Below, one piece after another: positions 17,115 to 27,952 of a DNA stretch of 46,642 bases. Position 1 is the stretch's first letter, and each line of letters begins with the position of its first letter. The notes beneath the pieces were generated by a model. That model worked only from the letters and a program-made list of their open reading frames with translations. It did no database searches and was not told where the DNA came from. The stretch is from Streptosporangiaceae bacterium (GTDB taxonomy: Bacteria; Actinomycetota; Actinomycetes; Streptosporangiales; Streptosporangiaceae): NCBI GenBank assembly GCA_025934375.1, contig JAICYD010000048.1, positions 1 through 46,642 of the forward strand, read 5' to 3'. The position numbers and the translations under genes are program-made.

Positions 17115-17515
17115 ATGCGAGACGTCCCCGGACGGCGGGTGCCCGTGAACGGCCGGACCGTCTATGTCGAGGAGTCCGGCCACGGGCCGGGGTGGGCGGT
17201 CTTCGAGGCCGGCGCACAGCATGGGCGGGCTGGTCGCCCGCCGCGCCGCCGGGCACCTGGGATCCCGGCTGCGCGGGCTGCTGCTGGCCGACACCTTGCC
17301 GGAGACCTCCCCGGTGTACGACACCTGGGATCGGGTCAGCGGCAAGATCGACCGCATGTTGGCCGTGACGCAGGGGCTTAGCCGCTTGCGTCCCCTGGCC
17401 CTGCTGTTCGCCCGCGACCTGCGGCGCCTGCTCCGAGTCCGGGCACCTCATCCAGGCCGAGCAGCCGCGGCTCATCGCCGCGCGCATCCAGCGCCTCCTC
17501 CGGCCGGCCACCTGA
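17115..17515 (+). pseudogene. Decayed alpha/beta hydrolase
   Basis: ATG 17115 has a strong GGAGG site and begins MRDVPGRRVPVNGRTVYVEE with VFEAG, the first strands of an alpha/beta hydrolase. The next recognisable piece, in another frame from about 17217, is HSMGGLVARRAAGHLGSRL and GLLLADTLPE (nucleophile elbow GxSxG, missing the strand before it). A third frame from about 17433 gives SGHLIQAEQPRLIAARIQRL (the catalytic-His region) and ends in TGA at 17513. Three frames in 400 bp and a protein less than half the family length mean at least two internal deletions. The oxyanion-hole strand and the catalytic-Asp region are missing, so it cannot be an active hydrolase. Confidence 0.8.
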
Positions 17516-17724
17516 GCCGGACATGACAGCGCCCCCGGGAGCCTGTGCTCACGAGGGCGTGCCCTGGCCGGCGCGCAGGTCGCCTCACGGCGAAAGGCGC
17601 GACATGGCTCCAGCCGGACGGTATTCCATGAAGGCAGTGATTTGAGCCCGGGGGACACAAACGCACCGACGCAGAGTAGGAACGCATGCCCCGCCGGCGC
17701 TATTCCATGGCGTCGGCCCGCTCT

Positions 17725-17982
17725 TCAGGCGGGCGCCCCGAACACGCCGCGGAACCGCGGCGCCGAACGGGGCTCCTTCCCCTTCTTCTTGCCGGCCGCC
17801 TGGTGCTCGTGGAGGACCTCTGTCGCGCGCCGCGCGATCTCGGTGATCTCCGCATGGAGCTTGCGAACCTCGCGCGCCCCCCAGATCGGCGCACTGAACT
17901 TGTGGTGGGTGATCGCGGTGACCATCAGGAACCGGGCGTCGGCCGGGTCAACGCGCCCGTCCAGCCAGTCAGCTCGCTCCAT
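17725..17982 (-). CDS. Small uncharacterised protein
   Basis: 85 residues: MERADWLDGRVDPADARFLM, then VTAITHHKFSAPIWGAREV and a long charged helix ending in a Lys-rich tail (KKKGKE). No family is recognised. It is supported by an excellent ribosome-binding site (AAGGAG, six bases before the ATG), consistent GC third positions and an isolated position. The pattern suggests a soluble helical protein; a role cannot be assigned. Its terminal codons overlap a small GC hairpin (17716-17734). It is followed downstream by the decayed hydrolase, so the locality looks like a site of past rearrangement. Confidence 0.65.
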   Translation of the reverse strand: MERADWLDGRVDPADARFLMVTAITHHKFSAPIWGAREVRKLHAEITEIARRATEVLHEHQAAGKKKGKEPRSAPRFRGVFGAPA

Positions 17983-18237
17983 TCCGTCTCCTTACGCGCA
18001 TGCCGTCGTCCTCGCCGGGACGGCGGTCATCCCGGCCGGCCGGAGCGGAAATGGGTTCGAGGATGGCGATCGCCGGCGCGCCAGCGCGGCCCGGCGGGAC
18101 CAGCCTCTGTCACGGAAGTATAACTTCCCCGACCTAAGGTGGCGCCCACTTCGGGCGTGCTGTGGCTCGCGCGGCCCCGGGCGCAGTGGCGCGTCGCCCG
18201 CCCGGGTTGTGACCGCCAGCCCGGCCGGGGGCGCGGC

Positions 18238-18909
18238 TCAGCCGCTGGCGGGGTGGGGCTCGGCCGCGCCGAACGCCTCCCCCAGGGTGGCCAGGTCAAC
18301 CGGGTGCCGTGCCTGCCCGGTCTCGTCGTCCAGACGCGGGCGCATGGCTTCCAGGGCGGCGAGGATCTCGCGGCCGACCTGCTGTTTCGGGCGCATCGCG
18401 TCCACCGAGACCAGGATCCCGCGCTCGCGGTACCAGTCGATGATCGGGGCGGTGACCTGATGGTAGAGGGTCAGCCGCTGCCCGATGACCTCCGCCGTGT
18501 CATCCGAGCGGTGCTCCAGCGCGGCCCGGGCCAGCAGGCGGCGGGTGACCTCGGCATCGTCGGCCTCCAGGTGCATGGCGACATCCGCGGTCATGCCGAG
18601 CTCACGGCCGATCCGGTAGGCCGCGCGGGCCTGCTCCATGTTCCGCGGGATCCCGTCCAGGACGTACCCGCCCCCCGCGGCCTTCGCCGCCACCAGCGCC
18701 TCCCGCACCATGTCCAGCACGACATGGTCGGGGACCAGCTCACCGCGGTCGAGGTATTCCCGTACGGCCAGGCCCAGGCTGGTCCGCCGGGCCACGTGAT
18801 CGCGCAGCAGCTCCCCGGTCGCGATGTGCGCGATGCCGAAGTGCGCGGCGATCAGCGCGCCCTGAGTCCCCTTGCCCGCCCCCGGCGGCGCGATCATCAA
18901 AACCCGCAT
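18238..18909 (-). CDS. Adenylate kinase family protein (short-LID type)
   Basis: 223 residues. MRVLMIAPPGAGKGTQGALI is the P-loop of nucleoside monophosphate kinases (ATP + AMP to 2 ADP in true Adk). HIATGELLRD, VPDHVVLDMVREAL and GYVLDGIPRNMEQA match the AMP-binding region (usual motif DGFPR). The LID is short (LARAALEHRSDDTAEVIGQR), without the zinc-binding Cys of long-LID enzymes. The last 30 residues are a variable tail. It is probably a paralogue: the essential adk normally sits next to secY in the ribosomal-protein cluster. ATG 18909 has GGGGAGG upstream; the 18933 start does not. It lies downstream of and co-directional with the caspase-Cpn60 gene (103 bp), so it might be cotranscribed. 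Confidence 0.85.
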   Translation of the reverse strand: MRVLMIAPPGAGKGTQGALIAAHFGIAHIATGELLRDHVARRTSLGLAVREYLDRGELVPDHVVLDMVREALVAAKAAGGGYVLDGIPRNMEQARAAYRIGRELGMTADVAMHLEADDAEVTRRLLARAALEHRSDDTAEVIGQRLTLYHQVTAPIIDWYRERGILVSVDAMRPKQQVGREILAALEAMRPRLDDETGQARHPVDLATLGEAFGAAEPHPASG

Positions 18910-18991
18910 CCTCGTTGCCTCCCCGCACATCATCTCGCCCCCCGCCCGCCAGCCAGCACCCGGCTCCGCGTCAGGGGCACGGCACCGGCGG

Positions 18992-19012
18992 CCCCGCTCC
19001 GCTGGGGCGGGG
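18992..19012. terminator. Possible hairpin after the caspase-Cpn60 gene
   Basis: CCCCGC and GCGGGG are separated by nine bases and end immediately before the stop codon of the minus-strand gene. It is terminator-like but short and without a U-tract, so transcription may continue into the adenylate-kinase paralogue. Confidence 0.3.
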
Positions 19013-21343
<2,331 letters not shown>

Positions 21344-21347
21344 GTGC

Positions 21348-21728
21348 CTATTCGCCGTTCGGGCGATCGCTGCGCGACTCGGTGAGCCAGGCGACGAGGG
21401 CCCGCTCGGTTTCCCGGGAGGCGTTCTCCACCTCGAACTTGCGATCGCCGTCTTCAAGCTTTATCTGCCCGGCCAGGCCGCGTCGCATTGCCGCCAGCAC
21501 GATCTGCGTTATGGAGCGGATGACCTGGGCCGAGACCGCCCCGCTGATGACCAGCGAGCCCGCCGTGATCGCGATCCCGCTCTTACTGCCCTCCGGCGCG
21601 GGCCCGCCCCCCGTGGTAACCGGGACGCCTTCGCGGACCAGCTCGCGTGACAGCGATGTCGCGGCCCGGGGCGCGTCGACGCCCGGCCCGCCCGCAACCG
21701 AAAGTGTTATCCCACCCTGATCAGCCAT
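21348..21728 (-). CDS. EACC1-like effector-associated protein
   Basis: 126 residues. N-terminal strand ITLSVAGGPG, a helix RAATSLSRELVREGVPV, a Gly-rich turn, hydrophobic helix VISGAVSAQVIRSITQIVLAA, then two strands GQIKLEDGDRKFEVE and the terminal helix SRETERALVAWL. This strand-helix-turn-helix-strand-strand-helix order is that of EACC1 (effector-associated constant component 1), the small protein encoded beside caspase, trypsin and other effectors in actinobacterial conflict systems. It probably couples a sensing or assembly step to the effector. ATG 21728 follows a GGGGAGG-rich leader. Its stop lies five bases before the caspase-Cpn60 start, which is strong evidence of translational coupling. 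The assignment is by pattern, not a computed match. Confidence 0.75.
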   Translation of the reverse strand: MADQGGITLSVAGGPGVDAPRAATSLSRELVREGVPVTTGGGPAPEGSKSGIAITAGSLVISGAVSAQVIRSITQIVLAAMRRGLAGQIKLEDGDRKFEVENASRETERALVAWLTESRSDRPNGE

Positions 21729-21883
21729 GCGGATCCCGCCTCCCCCGCCGCCGGTCACGGGCGGCGCCTTCTCGCCAACGATACTGGGGCAAACCGCTAA
21801 GCCACAGGGCTGTCGCCCGCGGGGGCGCGCGGGTGCCGGGTCACCCGTCCGCTACCCTTGGCAGATCGTCATGGGGAGGGCAC

Positions 21884-22348
21884 ATGCCGTACATCGTCGA
21901 CTTCGAGAACGTATCCACCACCGGCTTGGAATCATCCCCCGTCGCGGAGGCCCTGGCCGGACTGCGCGCCAACGAGGCGCGCTACTACAAGAACAAGTAC
22001 GATCACGTCTTCACGGTGACCCCCGCCAGCGAGGCACCGCAGACCCTCGACTGGGTGAACCGCGTCCTGTCCGACGAGCGCGGCCTCGTCATCTCCGCCC
22101 GCCCGCTCGAGGTGACTTCCTTCGAGGCGGGCGGTTTCCGGATGGCTTACGTGTTCTACGAGTCCGGCCTGGTCGTCAACGTGATGTACGGCATCAAGGA
22201 CGGGGATAAGCGCGCCGTCGGATTCAAGCTCTCAGAAGGCATGGAAGTCCCCGGGGAACTGGCGTCAAGCTTCAAGTTCGCGCGCCAGAAGTCAAAGCTG
22301 GCCGGCGTGATCCGCGGCTCTTTCTTCGTGATCAAAGGCGAGTACTGA
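21884..22348 (+). CDS. Unrecognised protein divergent from the EACC1/caspase operon
   Basis: 154 residues, soluble, with a strong GGGGAGGG site three bases before ATG 21884. It begins MPYIVDFENVSTTGLESS and contains ARYYKNKYDHVFTV, GLVISARPLEVTSFEAGGFR, MAYVFYESGLVVNVMYGIKD, GDKRAVGFKLSEGMEVP and a basic end. Alternating strands and few helices suggest a compact alpha/beta or beta-barrel fold. I do not recognise a family. Codon use matches its neighbours, though GC is slightly lower. It is head-to-head with the EACC1-like gene over 155 bp, so shared regulation is plausible and it could be a third component of that system. Function is not inferable. Confidence 0.7.
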   Translation: MPYIVDFENVSTTGLESSPVAEALAGLRANEARYYKNKYDHVFTVTPASEAPQTLDWVNRVLSDERGLVISARPLEVTSFEAGGFRMAYVFYESGLVVNVMYGIKDGDKRAVGFKLSEGMEVPGELASSFKFARQKSKLAGVIRGSFFVIKGEY

Positions 22349-22707
22349 CCGCTGCCCACGCCGGAGATGAGCTCCGCGCGATCACCGTTCCGGCCTCGCT
22401 GATCACTGGTCAGCGGCCCGCGTAACGGCAGTCTCGTTTTGCCGCCACCGTCACGCGCGTTGCCCCCTGAATCCGGCGGATGCCCCCGGAACTCGCGCCT
22501 GCGCCCGTTACGCTGCCCGGTCCCGTTTGCCGTGCCCATCCCCGCCCCGGCCCGGTCAGGCGGGCGTCGAGCCGCGCGGCCATTGGTGGCACCGGCGCCA
22601 GGTGCTGGTGAAACCGCGGTGAAACCGTGGTGGATCCGGGTGGGGGCATCGTCAGGAGTGTCCGCGGCTACCAGGGCCGCGAGGCAGACCTGAGGGAGAT
22701 GGCTGAG
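22349..22707. other. Non-coding stretch before the DUF1048/ABC operon
   Basis: About 360 bp without a convincing gene. It holds a partial inverted repeat TGATCACTGGTCA near 22399 and a direct repeat of GTGAAACCG at 22608 and 22619, just upstream of the operon. No regulator (e.g. PadR, the usual partner of DUF1048) is encoded here. Confidence 0.5.
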
Positions 22708-23070
22708 ATGGCCGCAGGCTGGATGGAGCAGAAGAGGCGCTACCGGGCCTACAAGGCGCGCACCGAGCGGCTGCCGGCGAGCTATCGCGCGGCGATTGAC
22801 GCGCTGGAGCGGTACACGCAGTTCTTCGGCCCGGGGGCGAGCGATGACGTGCTGGCGATGCTGGAGGAGCTAGCCGCCCGTTTTGAGCAGGGCGCGGCCG
22901 GCGGGGTCCCGGTGCGGGAGCTGACCGGGGACGACCCGGTGGAGTTCGCCGAGGCGCTGCTGCGCGACTACCCCCAGGCCCAGTGGATCACCCGGGAACG
23001 GCGACGGCTGACCGCCGCCATCACCCGCGCCGCCGGAGAAGGCACCGTCAGCGAAAGGACGGCATCGTGA
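22708..23070 (+). CDS. DUF1048 domain-containing protein
   Basis: 120 residues, all helical. Family blocks: MEQKRRYRAYKARTERLPAS, then YRAAIDALERYTQFFGP, MLEELAARFEQGAAGGVPVR, and DDPVEFAEALLRDYPQAQWI followed by RERRRLTAAI. DUF1048 proteins are typically encoded with PadR regulators and daunorubicin-type ABC exporters, and may act in the same control circuit; molecular function is unknown. Three ATG codons are close (22699, 22708, 22726). 22708 is best spaced from GAGGGAG and gives the family N-terminus. Its stop overlaps the ATG of the ABC ATPase by one base, so the two are translationally coupled. Confidence 0.85.
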   Translation: MAAGWMEQKRRYRAYKARTERLPASYRAAIDALERYTQFFGPGASDDVLAMLEELAARFEQGAAGGVPVRELTGDDPVEFAEALLRDYPQAQWITRERRRLTAAITRAAGEGTVSERTAS

Positions 23071-23834
23071 TGACAACGCAAGTGATCCGGGTGCAGGGCC
23101 TGCACAAGTCCTACAAGGACCTGCACGTCCTGCGCGGCGTCGACTTCGACGTGGCGCCGGGCACCATCTTCGCGCTGCTGGGCTCCAACGGCGCCGGCAA
23201 GACGACCGTGGTGAAGATCCTGTCGACGCTGCTGAAGGCCGACGCTGGCACCGCCGTCGTCAACGGCTTCGACGTCGCCGCCCAGCCCGCGAACGTGCGG
23301 GAGTCCATCAGCCTCACCGGCCAGTTCGCCGCCGTCGATGAGATTCTCACCGGGCGGGAGAACCTGGTGCTGGTCGCCCGGCTACGGCACCAGAAGGGCC
23401 CGGGGAAGATCGCCGATGACCTGCTGGAGCGTTTCCAGCTCACCGACGCCGCCGCCCGGAAGGTGGCGACGTACTCGGGGGGCATGCGCCGCCGCTTGGA
23501 CATCGCGATGAGCCTGATCGGGGACCCGCCGGTGATTTTCCTGGACGAGCCCACCACTGGCCTGGACCCGCAGGCGCGGATCGAGGTGTGGAACAGCGTC
23601 CGGCAGCTCGCCGGGCGCGGCGCCACCGTGCTGCTGACCACCCAGTACCTGGACGAGGCCGAGCAGCTCGCCGGCCAGATCGCCATCTTGCACCAGGGGA
23701 CGATCATCGCCACCGGCACCCTGGCCGAGCTGAAGCAGCTGTTCCCACCCGCCATCGTCGAGTACGTCGAAAAGCAGCCCTCCCTGGAAGACATCTTCCT
23801 GGCCATCACCGCAACGACCGCGAAGGAATCATGA
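23070..23834 (+). CDS. ABC transporter ATP-binding protein (DrrA-like)
   Basis: 254 residues. Walker A GSNGAGKTT (about 38-46), Q-loop TGQFAAVDE, signature YSGGMRRR, Walker B VIFLDEPTTGLD, D-loop PQARIE and H-loop (H replaced by Q in LLTTQYLDEAEQLA, as in DrrA). It powers export through the permease encoded next. The subfamily is daunorubicin/lipid-type multidrug export. The C-terminal extension after the H-loop (TGTLAELKQLF, then SLEDIFLAIT) matches DrrA-type regulatory tails but is shorter than the common 310-330 residues. Starts ATG 23070 or GTG 23067. Four-base ATGA overlap with the permease. Confidence 0.93.
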   Translation: MTTQVIRVQGLHKSYKDLHVLRGVDFDVAPGTIFALLGSNGAGKTTVVKILSTLLKADAGTAVVNGFDVAAQPANVRESISLTGQFAAVDEILTGRENLVLVARLRHQKGPGKIADDLLERFQLTDAAARKVATYSGGMRRRLDIAMSLIGDPPVIFLDEPTTGLDPQARIEVWNSVRQLAGRGATVLLTTQYLDEAEQLAGQIAILHQGTIIATGTLAELKQLFPPAIVEYVEKQPSLEDIFLAITATTAKES

Positions 23835-24601
23835 TGACCACGCACTTCCTCGGCGACACCATCGTCTTGCTGGGCCGGTCGATGCGCCACATCACCCGCA
23901 GCCTGGACACCATCATCACCGTCTCGGTCATGCCGATCGCCCTCATGCTGCTGTTCGTCTACGTCTTCGGCGGCGCCATCTCCCCCGGCGGCGGTCCCGG
24001 CCGCTACGTCACCTACCTGCTGCCCGGCATCTTGCTCATCACCATCGCGATGGGCATCTCCTACACCGCCTACCGGCTGTTCACCGACATGCAAAGCGGC
24101 ATCTTCGAGCGCTTCCAGTCCATGCCCATCGCCCGTTCCGCCGTGCTATGGGCCCACGTGCTGACCTCGGTTGTCTCCAACCTGATCTCGCTGGTCATCG
24201 TTGTGCTGGTCGCCCTGGCCATGGGGTTCCGCACCAGCGCCGGCCCCCTGGCCTGGCTCGCCGTCCTCGGGATCGTGGTGCTGTTCACGCTGGCGGTGAC
24301 CTGGCTGGCCGTCATCGCGGGGCTGTCGGCCAAGTCCACCGACGGCGCCGGCGCGTTCTCCTACCCGATCATCTTCCTGCCGTTCATCAGCTCGGCGTTC
24401 GTCGCCACCGGCACCATGCCCGGCCCGGTGCGGGCCTTCGCCGACAATCAGCCCGTCACCTCCATCGTCAACACGATCCGCGACCTGTTCGCGCGGCAGC
24501 CGGTCAGCGCCAGCATCTGGACCGCCCTGGCCTGGTGCCTCGGCATCGGCATCGTCGCCTACGCCCTGGCCGTGGTCACCTACCGCCGCAAGATCAGCTA
24601 G
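23831..24601 (+). CDS. ABC-2 type transporter permease (DrrB-like)
   Basis: 256 residues with six membrane helices: IITVSVMPIALMLLFVYVFG, LLPGILLITIAMGISYTAY, VVSNLISLVIVVLVALAMGF, LAVLGIVVLFTLAVTWLAV, YPIIFLPFISSAFVATG and a final WTALAWCLGIGIVAYALAVV. The segment PGPVRAFADNQPVTSIVNTI, followed by RDLF, is the ABC-2 family signature. It forms the export channel with the preceding ATPase; the substrate is probably a hydrophobic drug-like compound. The start ATG 23831 overlaps the upstream stop, with GAAGGA in front. Its stop overlaps the 3' end of the convergent regulator by eight bases. Confidence 0.9.
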   Translation: MMTTHFLGDTIVLLGRSMRHITRSLDTIITVSVMPIALMLLFVYVFGGAISPGGGPGRYVTYLLPGILLITIAMGISYTAYRLFTDMQSGIFERFQSMPIARSAVLWAHVLTSVVSNLISLVIVVLVALAMGFRTSAGPLAWLAVLGIVVLFTLAVTWLAVIAGLSAKSTDGAGAFSYPIIFLPFISSAFVATGTMPGPVRAFADNQPVTSIVNTIRDLFARQPVSASIWTALAWCLGIGIVAYALAVVTYRRKIS

Positions 24602-27600
24602 CGGCCGCCCCGGCCCGCGCCGCGAGCGCGGCCCGCAGGGCGGCGCGCAGGGCCTTCGGGCCGAGGCCGGCATACGACGACACCGCGTCGCCGTAGGCCG
24701 GCCCGGCGGCGTCTTGCGCGGCCTGCCTGGCGGTCGCGGGCGACGTGGCTGACCGGAACCCGTAGCCGATGCCGAAGCGCTCGGCCAGCGCGATCATCTG
24801 TGCTGCCAGCCTCGCCGCGCGCTCGTCCCCGTCCCGCCGCGCCCGGTCGAGGTCCGTCATCGCCAAGGCCAGCAGCAGCAAGCCCCAGATGGTAAGGCCC
24901 GGATAGGACTCGGCGGTCGCGTCCGCCGGCCGCCCCGCGTCCGCGGTCAGCGTCGCCAGCAAGGCCGGCAGCGCACCGGTGATCTCCGCGACCTGGCTGA
25001 GCTGGCCGTACCGCGCGTGGGCGAGCACCGCGATCGCCTGGACCTCCTGTGCCCACGGCTCCAGGCCAGCCAGGCCGCCGCCGGGTTCTTCGCGCCGCGG
25101 GTCCCGTAGCGCGGCCGCCGCCGTGCGCCACCGGCGAAGGCCGGCATCGACGTCACCACGGGCGAGCGCGACCTCGGCGCGCACCGCCTCGTGGAACATC
25201 GGCAGGTCGCCCGATTCCCAGCCAGCCGCCGTGGTCAGCCCCAGCTCGCGCTCCGCCTCATCGAGGGCGCCGCGCTGCAGGTGGGCTGCCACGATAGACG
25301 CGCGCAGCCGGTCTACCGTGGACCGCGCCCCGAACGCCTCGGCCACCGCCAGCGCCGCGCTCAGGTGACGCACCGCCTCGTCGCCCGAGCCGGCCTCGTC
25401 AGCTCGCAGGCACAGTTCGCCGATCTGGGAATGCGCGCCCGCCCGGAGCCAGGCACCGCCTCGGCGCTCGAACGCGGCGAGCGCTCGCCGCGCCGCCGCC
25501 AGCGCGCCGTCCAGGTCGCCCGCCCCGTCCCAGGCGTAGCTGGCCATCATGTCGGCCATGCCCGCGAGCAGCGGCTGGTCACCGCGGCCGAGCGTGTCCA
25601 GGCGCGCCATGAACGCCTCGGGCGACTCGTCCAGCGCGTTCAGCACGGCCTGGGCGGCCCTGGCGAAGGTGTCCGGCGGGGCCGGTGGCAGCCGCCGCAG
25701 GCCTGCCAGGAACCGGGCCGGGTTCGGCCCGCGCAGCAGCAGCCCGCTCACCGCGCCGAGAACCTGGCTGGTCCGGCTGGCCTCGACGAGCGCGGGCTCC
25801 GGCCGGAACGGCGGCAGGATCCGCGCCGTGTCCCGGGTCAGCGCGGCGAGCCGGGCGAAACTTGACTCGACCAGCCACAGCCCGCCCAGCACGGCCGACA
25901 CCGCCGCGACCGTGGCGGCATCCTCGCGGTCCAGCCCGAGCCGCAGCGCCAGGACCAGGTTGTCCTGCTCGGCCCTGACCAGCTCGATGGCCGCGAGGTC
26001 GTCACCGGCCTGCATCCAGTCGTGGTGGGCGACGCCGAAGTCACGGGCCCAGGCGAGGAACCGGCCAGTCACCCGCCCGGTCTCGCCCGCGTCCCGCGAG
26101 TGCGCCGCGGCGAACTCCCGGACGGTCTCCAGCATCCGGTAGCGGGCACCCGGCGCGGTGTCCGCCACCTTGAGCAGTGACTGGTCGGCGAGCTGCTCCA
26201 GGACCAGCAAGCTGTTGCCGCCGAGCAGGTGCCGGGCGGCGTCGGCGGTGAACCCGCCGGGAAACACCGCCAGGGCGCGCATCGCCGCCTGCCCGGCCGG
26301 GTCGAGGAGGTTCCAGCTCCAGTCGATGACGGCGTGCAGCGTGCGGTGCCGCTGCGGCGCGTCCCTGGCGCCGCCCCGCAGCACCGCGAACCTGTCGTCA
26401 AGGCGGCGGGCGATCTCGGCCACTGACATGATCCGGACCCGCGCGGCGGCCAGTTCCGCGGCGAGGGGTAGCCCGTCCAGGTGGCCGCACAGTTCCCACA
26501 CGGCCTCCGCGGGCAGGTCGGCATCGGGCCTGGCCGCCCGCACCCGTTGCTCGAACAGCTCCGCCGTGGTGGACAGGTCCAGCTCGGGCAGCAGGTACAC
26601 CGATTCCGACGACAGGCCCAGCGGGGCGCGGCTGGTGGTGAGAACGCGCAGGTCCTTGCTCAGCGACACCAGGGCGTGCACGAGGTCGGCGGCGCCGCGC
26701 ACGACGTGCTCGCAGTTGTCCAGCACCAGCAGCGCCGGGCCGGGGCCCAGGGCGGCCACGATCCCGGCCAGCCGCTGCGCCGGGACGTGGCGGCGGCCGC
26801 CCGGGTTGCCGCCTTCCTCGCCGACGCCGAGGGCCGACGCGACCTCGGCGGTGACGTCGCCGTCGGCGGCGACGCCCGCGAGCTCGACGACGTGCACGAC
26901 GCGCTGCTCGGCCACCATGGCGACCGCGTGCGCGAGGCGGGTCTTGCCCAGGCCGCCGGTGCCCACGATCGACGTGACCCGGGACGTGCGCAGCAGCCCG
27001 GCCACCGCCTCGATGTCGCGCTCGCGGCCGAGCAGCGGGTTGGGCTCGTGCCGGACGCCCCGGCGGATCACCGGGGCGTCGGCCTGCAGCAGTTCCTGGT
27101 GCAGGCGCCGCAGCGCGGGACCCGGGTCGCTGCCGAGTTCGTCACGCAGTTGCCGCTGGTAATCGGCGTACCTGGCCAGGGCCGCCGCCGGCCCCGCGGT
27201 GGCCGCCTCGCATCGCAGCAGTTCGGCCAGGACCTCCTCGTCCCGGGGGAACCGCCCGATCAGCTCGCCGAGCGGTCCGGCCGCCTCGGCTCGCCGCCCG
27301 AGCCGCGACAGGGCCAGCGCCCGGCCCCGCAGCAACGACCGGTAGGCCGGAACCCGTGCCGCCCGCAGCGCCGACAGCGGGTGGTCATCCCGGTGTCCCA
27401 GCCCTCCGCGCCGTCGCACAGCGCGAGCCCGGCCTCGGCGTGCCCGAGCGCCGCGAGATGGTCACCAGCCCGGGATCGCTGCTGCATCTCGGACGCGCTG
27501 AGCACGACCACGGCGGCATCGATCTGGTCCTCGCGCAGCGACAGGCGGTATCCGCCGGGCGTGCTGACGATGGCCTCAGGGCCGAACCGGGCCCGGGCCC

Positions 27601-27796
27601 GGGCCACGAGGACCTGAAGGGCCTTGAGCGGGTGCTCGGGCTGCTCGTCGGGCCACAGCGCGTCCACCAGCCGGGAGGCGCTGCCCCCGGCGTGCGGGTC
27701 CTCCGCCAGGAGCGCGAACAGGCCTTGCAGCCGGGACCCGGTGATCTCCTGGCTGCCGTAGCAAGCCCGCGACAACAGGGTCAGCTCAATGATCAT
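24594..27796 (-). pseudogene. SARP/AfsR-type regulator with BTAD and NB-ARC domains, one-base frameshift
   Basis: Two frames join into one protein of about 1,065 residues. From ATG 27796: an OmpR-type winged helix (LTLLSRACYGSQEITGSRLQ, then LVDALWPDEQPEHPLKALQV) and the start of the BTAD helices, up to LALCDGAEGWDTG. Then the frame is lost in a GGG run near 27389. From there the -1 frame continues DDHPLSALRAARVPAYRSLL, completes BTAD (YADYQRQLRDELGSDPGPAL), and runs through NB-ARC (Walker A IVGTGGLGKTRLAHA, Walker B ALLVLDNCEHV, DRFAVLRGG) and a TPR-like C-terminal half to TGA 24594. Either the allele is disrupted or one G is missing in the sequence. An intact protein would be an ATP-dependent transcription activator, possibly of the convergent DrrAB-like exporter genes. 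Confidence 0.85.
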
Positions 27797-27910
27797 CGCC
27801 CGTTAGGTTAGCCGGTCGCCGCGCCCCAGGTCCGCACGTGGATGACGGTCAGCCACTGGGCGCTGCTCGCGATGTACCCGGGCCGGCTGCTGAGGTGATT
27901 GGACACGGCG

Positions 27911-27946
27911 GGCATCGCGGGCAAGGCGGGCATCGCGGGCAAGGCG
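27911..27946 (+). repeat. 18-bp perfect tandem duplication
   Basis: GGCATCGCGGGCAAGGCG occurs twice back to back (27911-27928 and 27929-27946), followed by a truncated GCAT. It lies in the gap between the regulator start and the uridylyltransferase stop, outside any supported gene. Confidence 0.9.
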
Positions 27947-27952
27947 GCATGT

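Noticed and set aside
18113..18127. GGAAGT-ATA-ACTTCC inverted repeat
   Set aside because: Short, isolated, about 130 bp from any start; too weak to call an operator.
27800..27900. Short hydrophobic reading TWMTVSHWALLAMYPGRLLR before a TGA
   Set aside because: Only 28 codons between stops with no start context; chance is sufficient.
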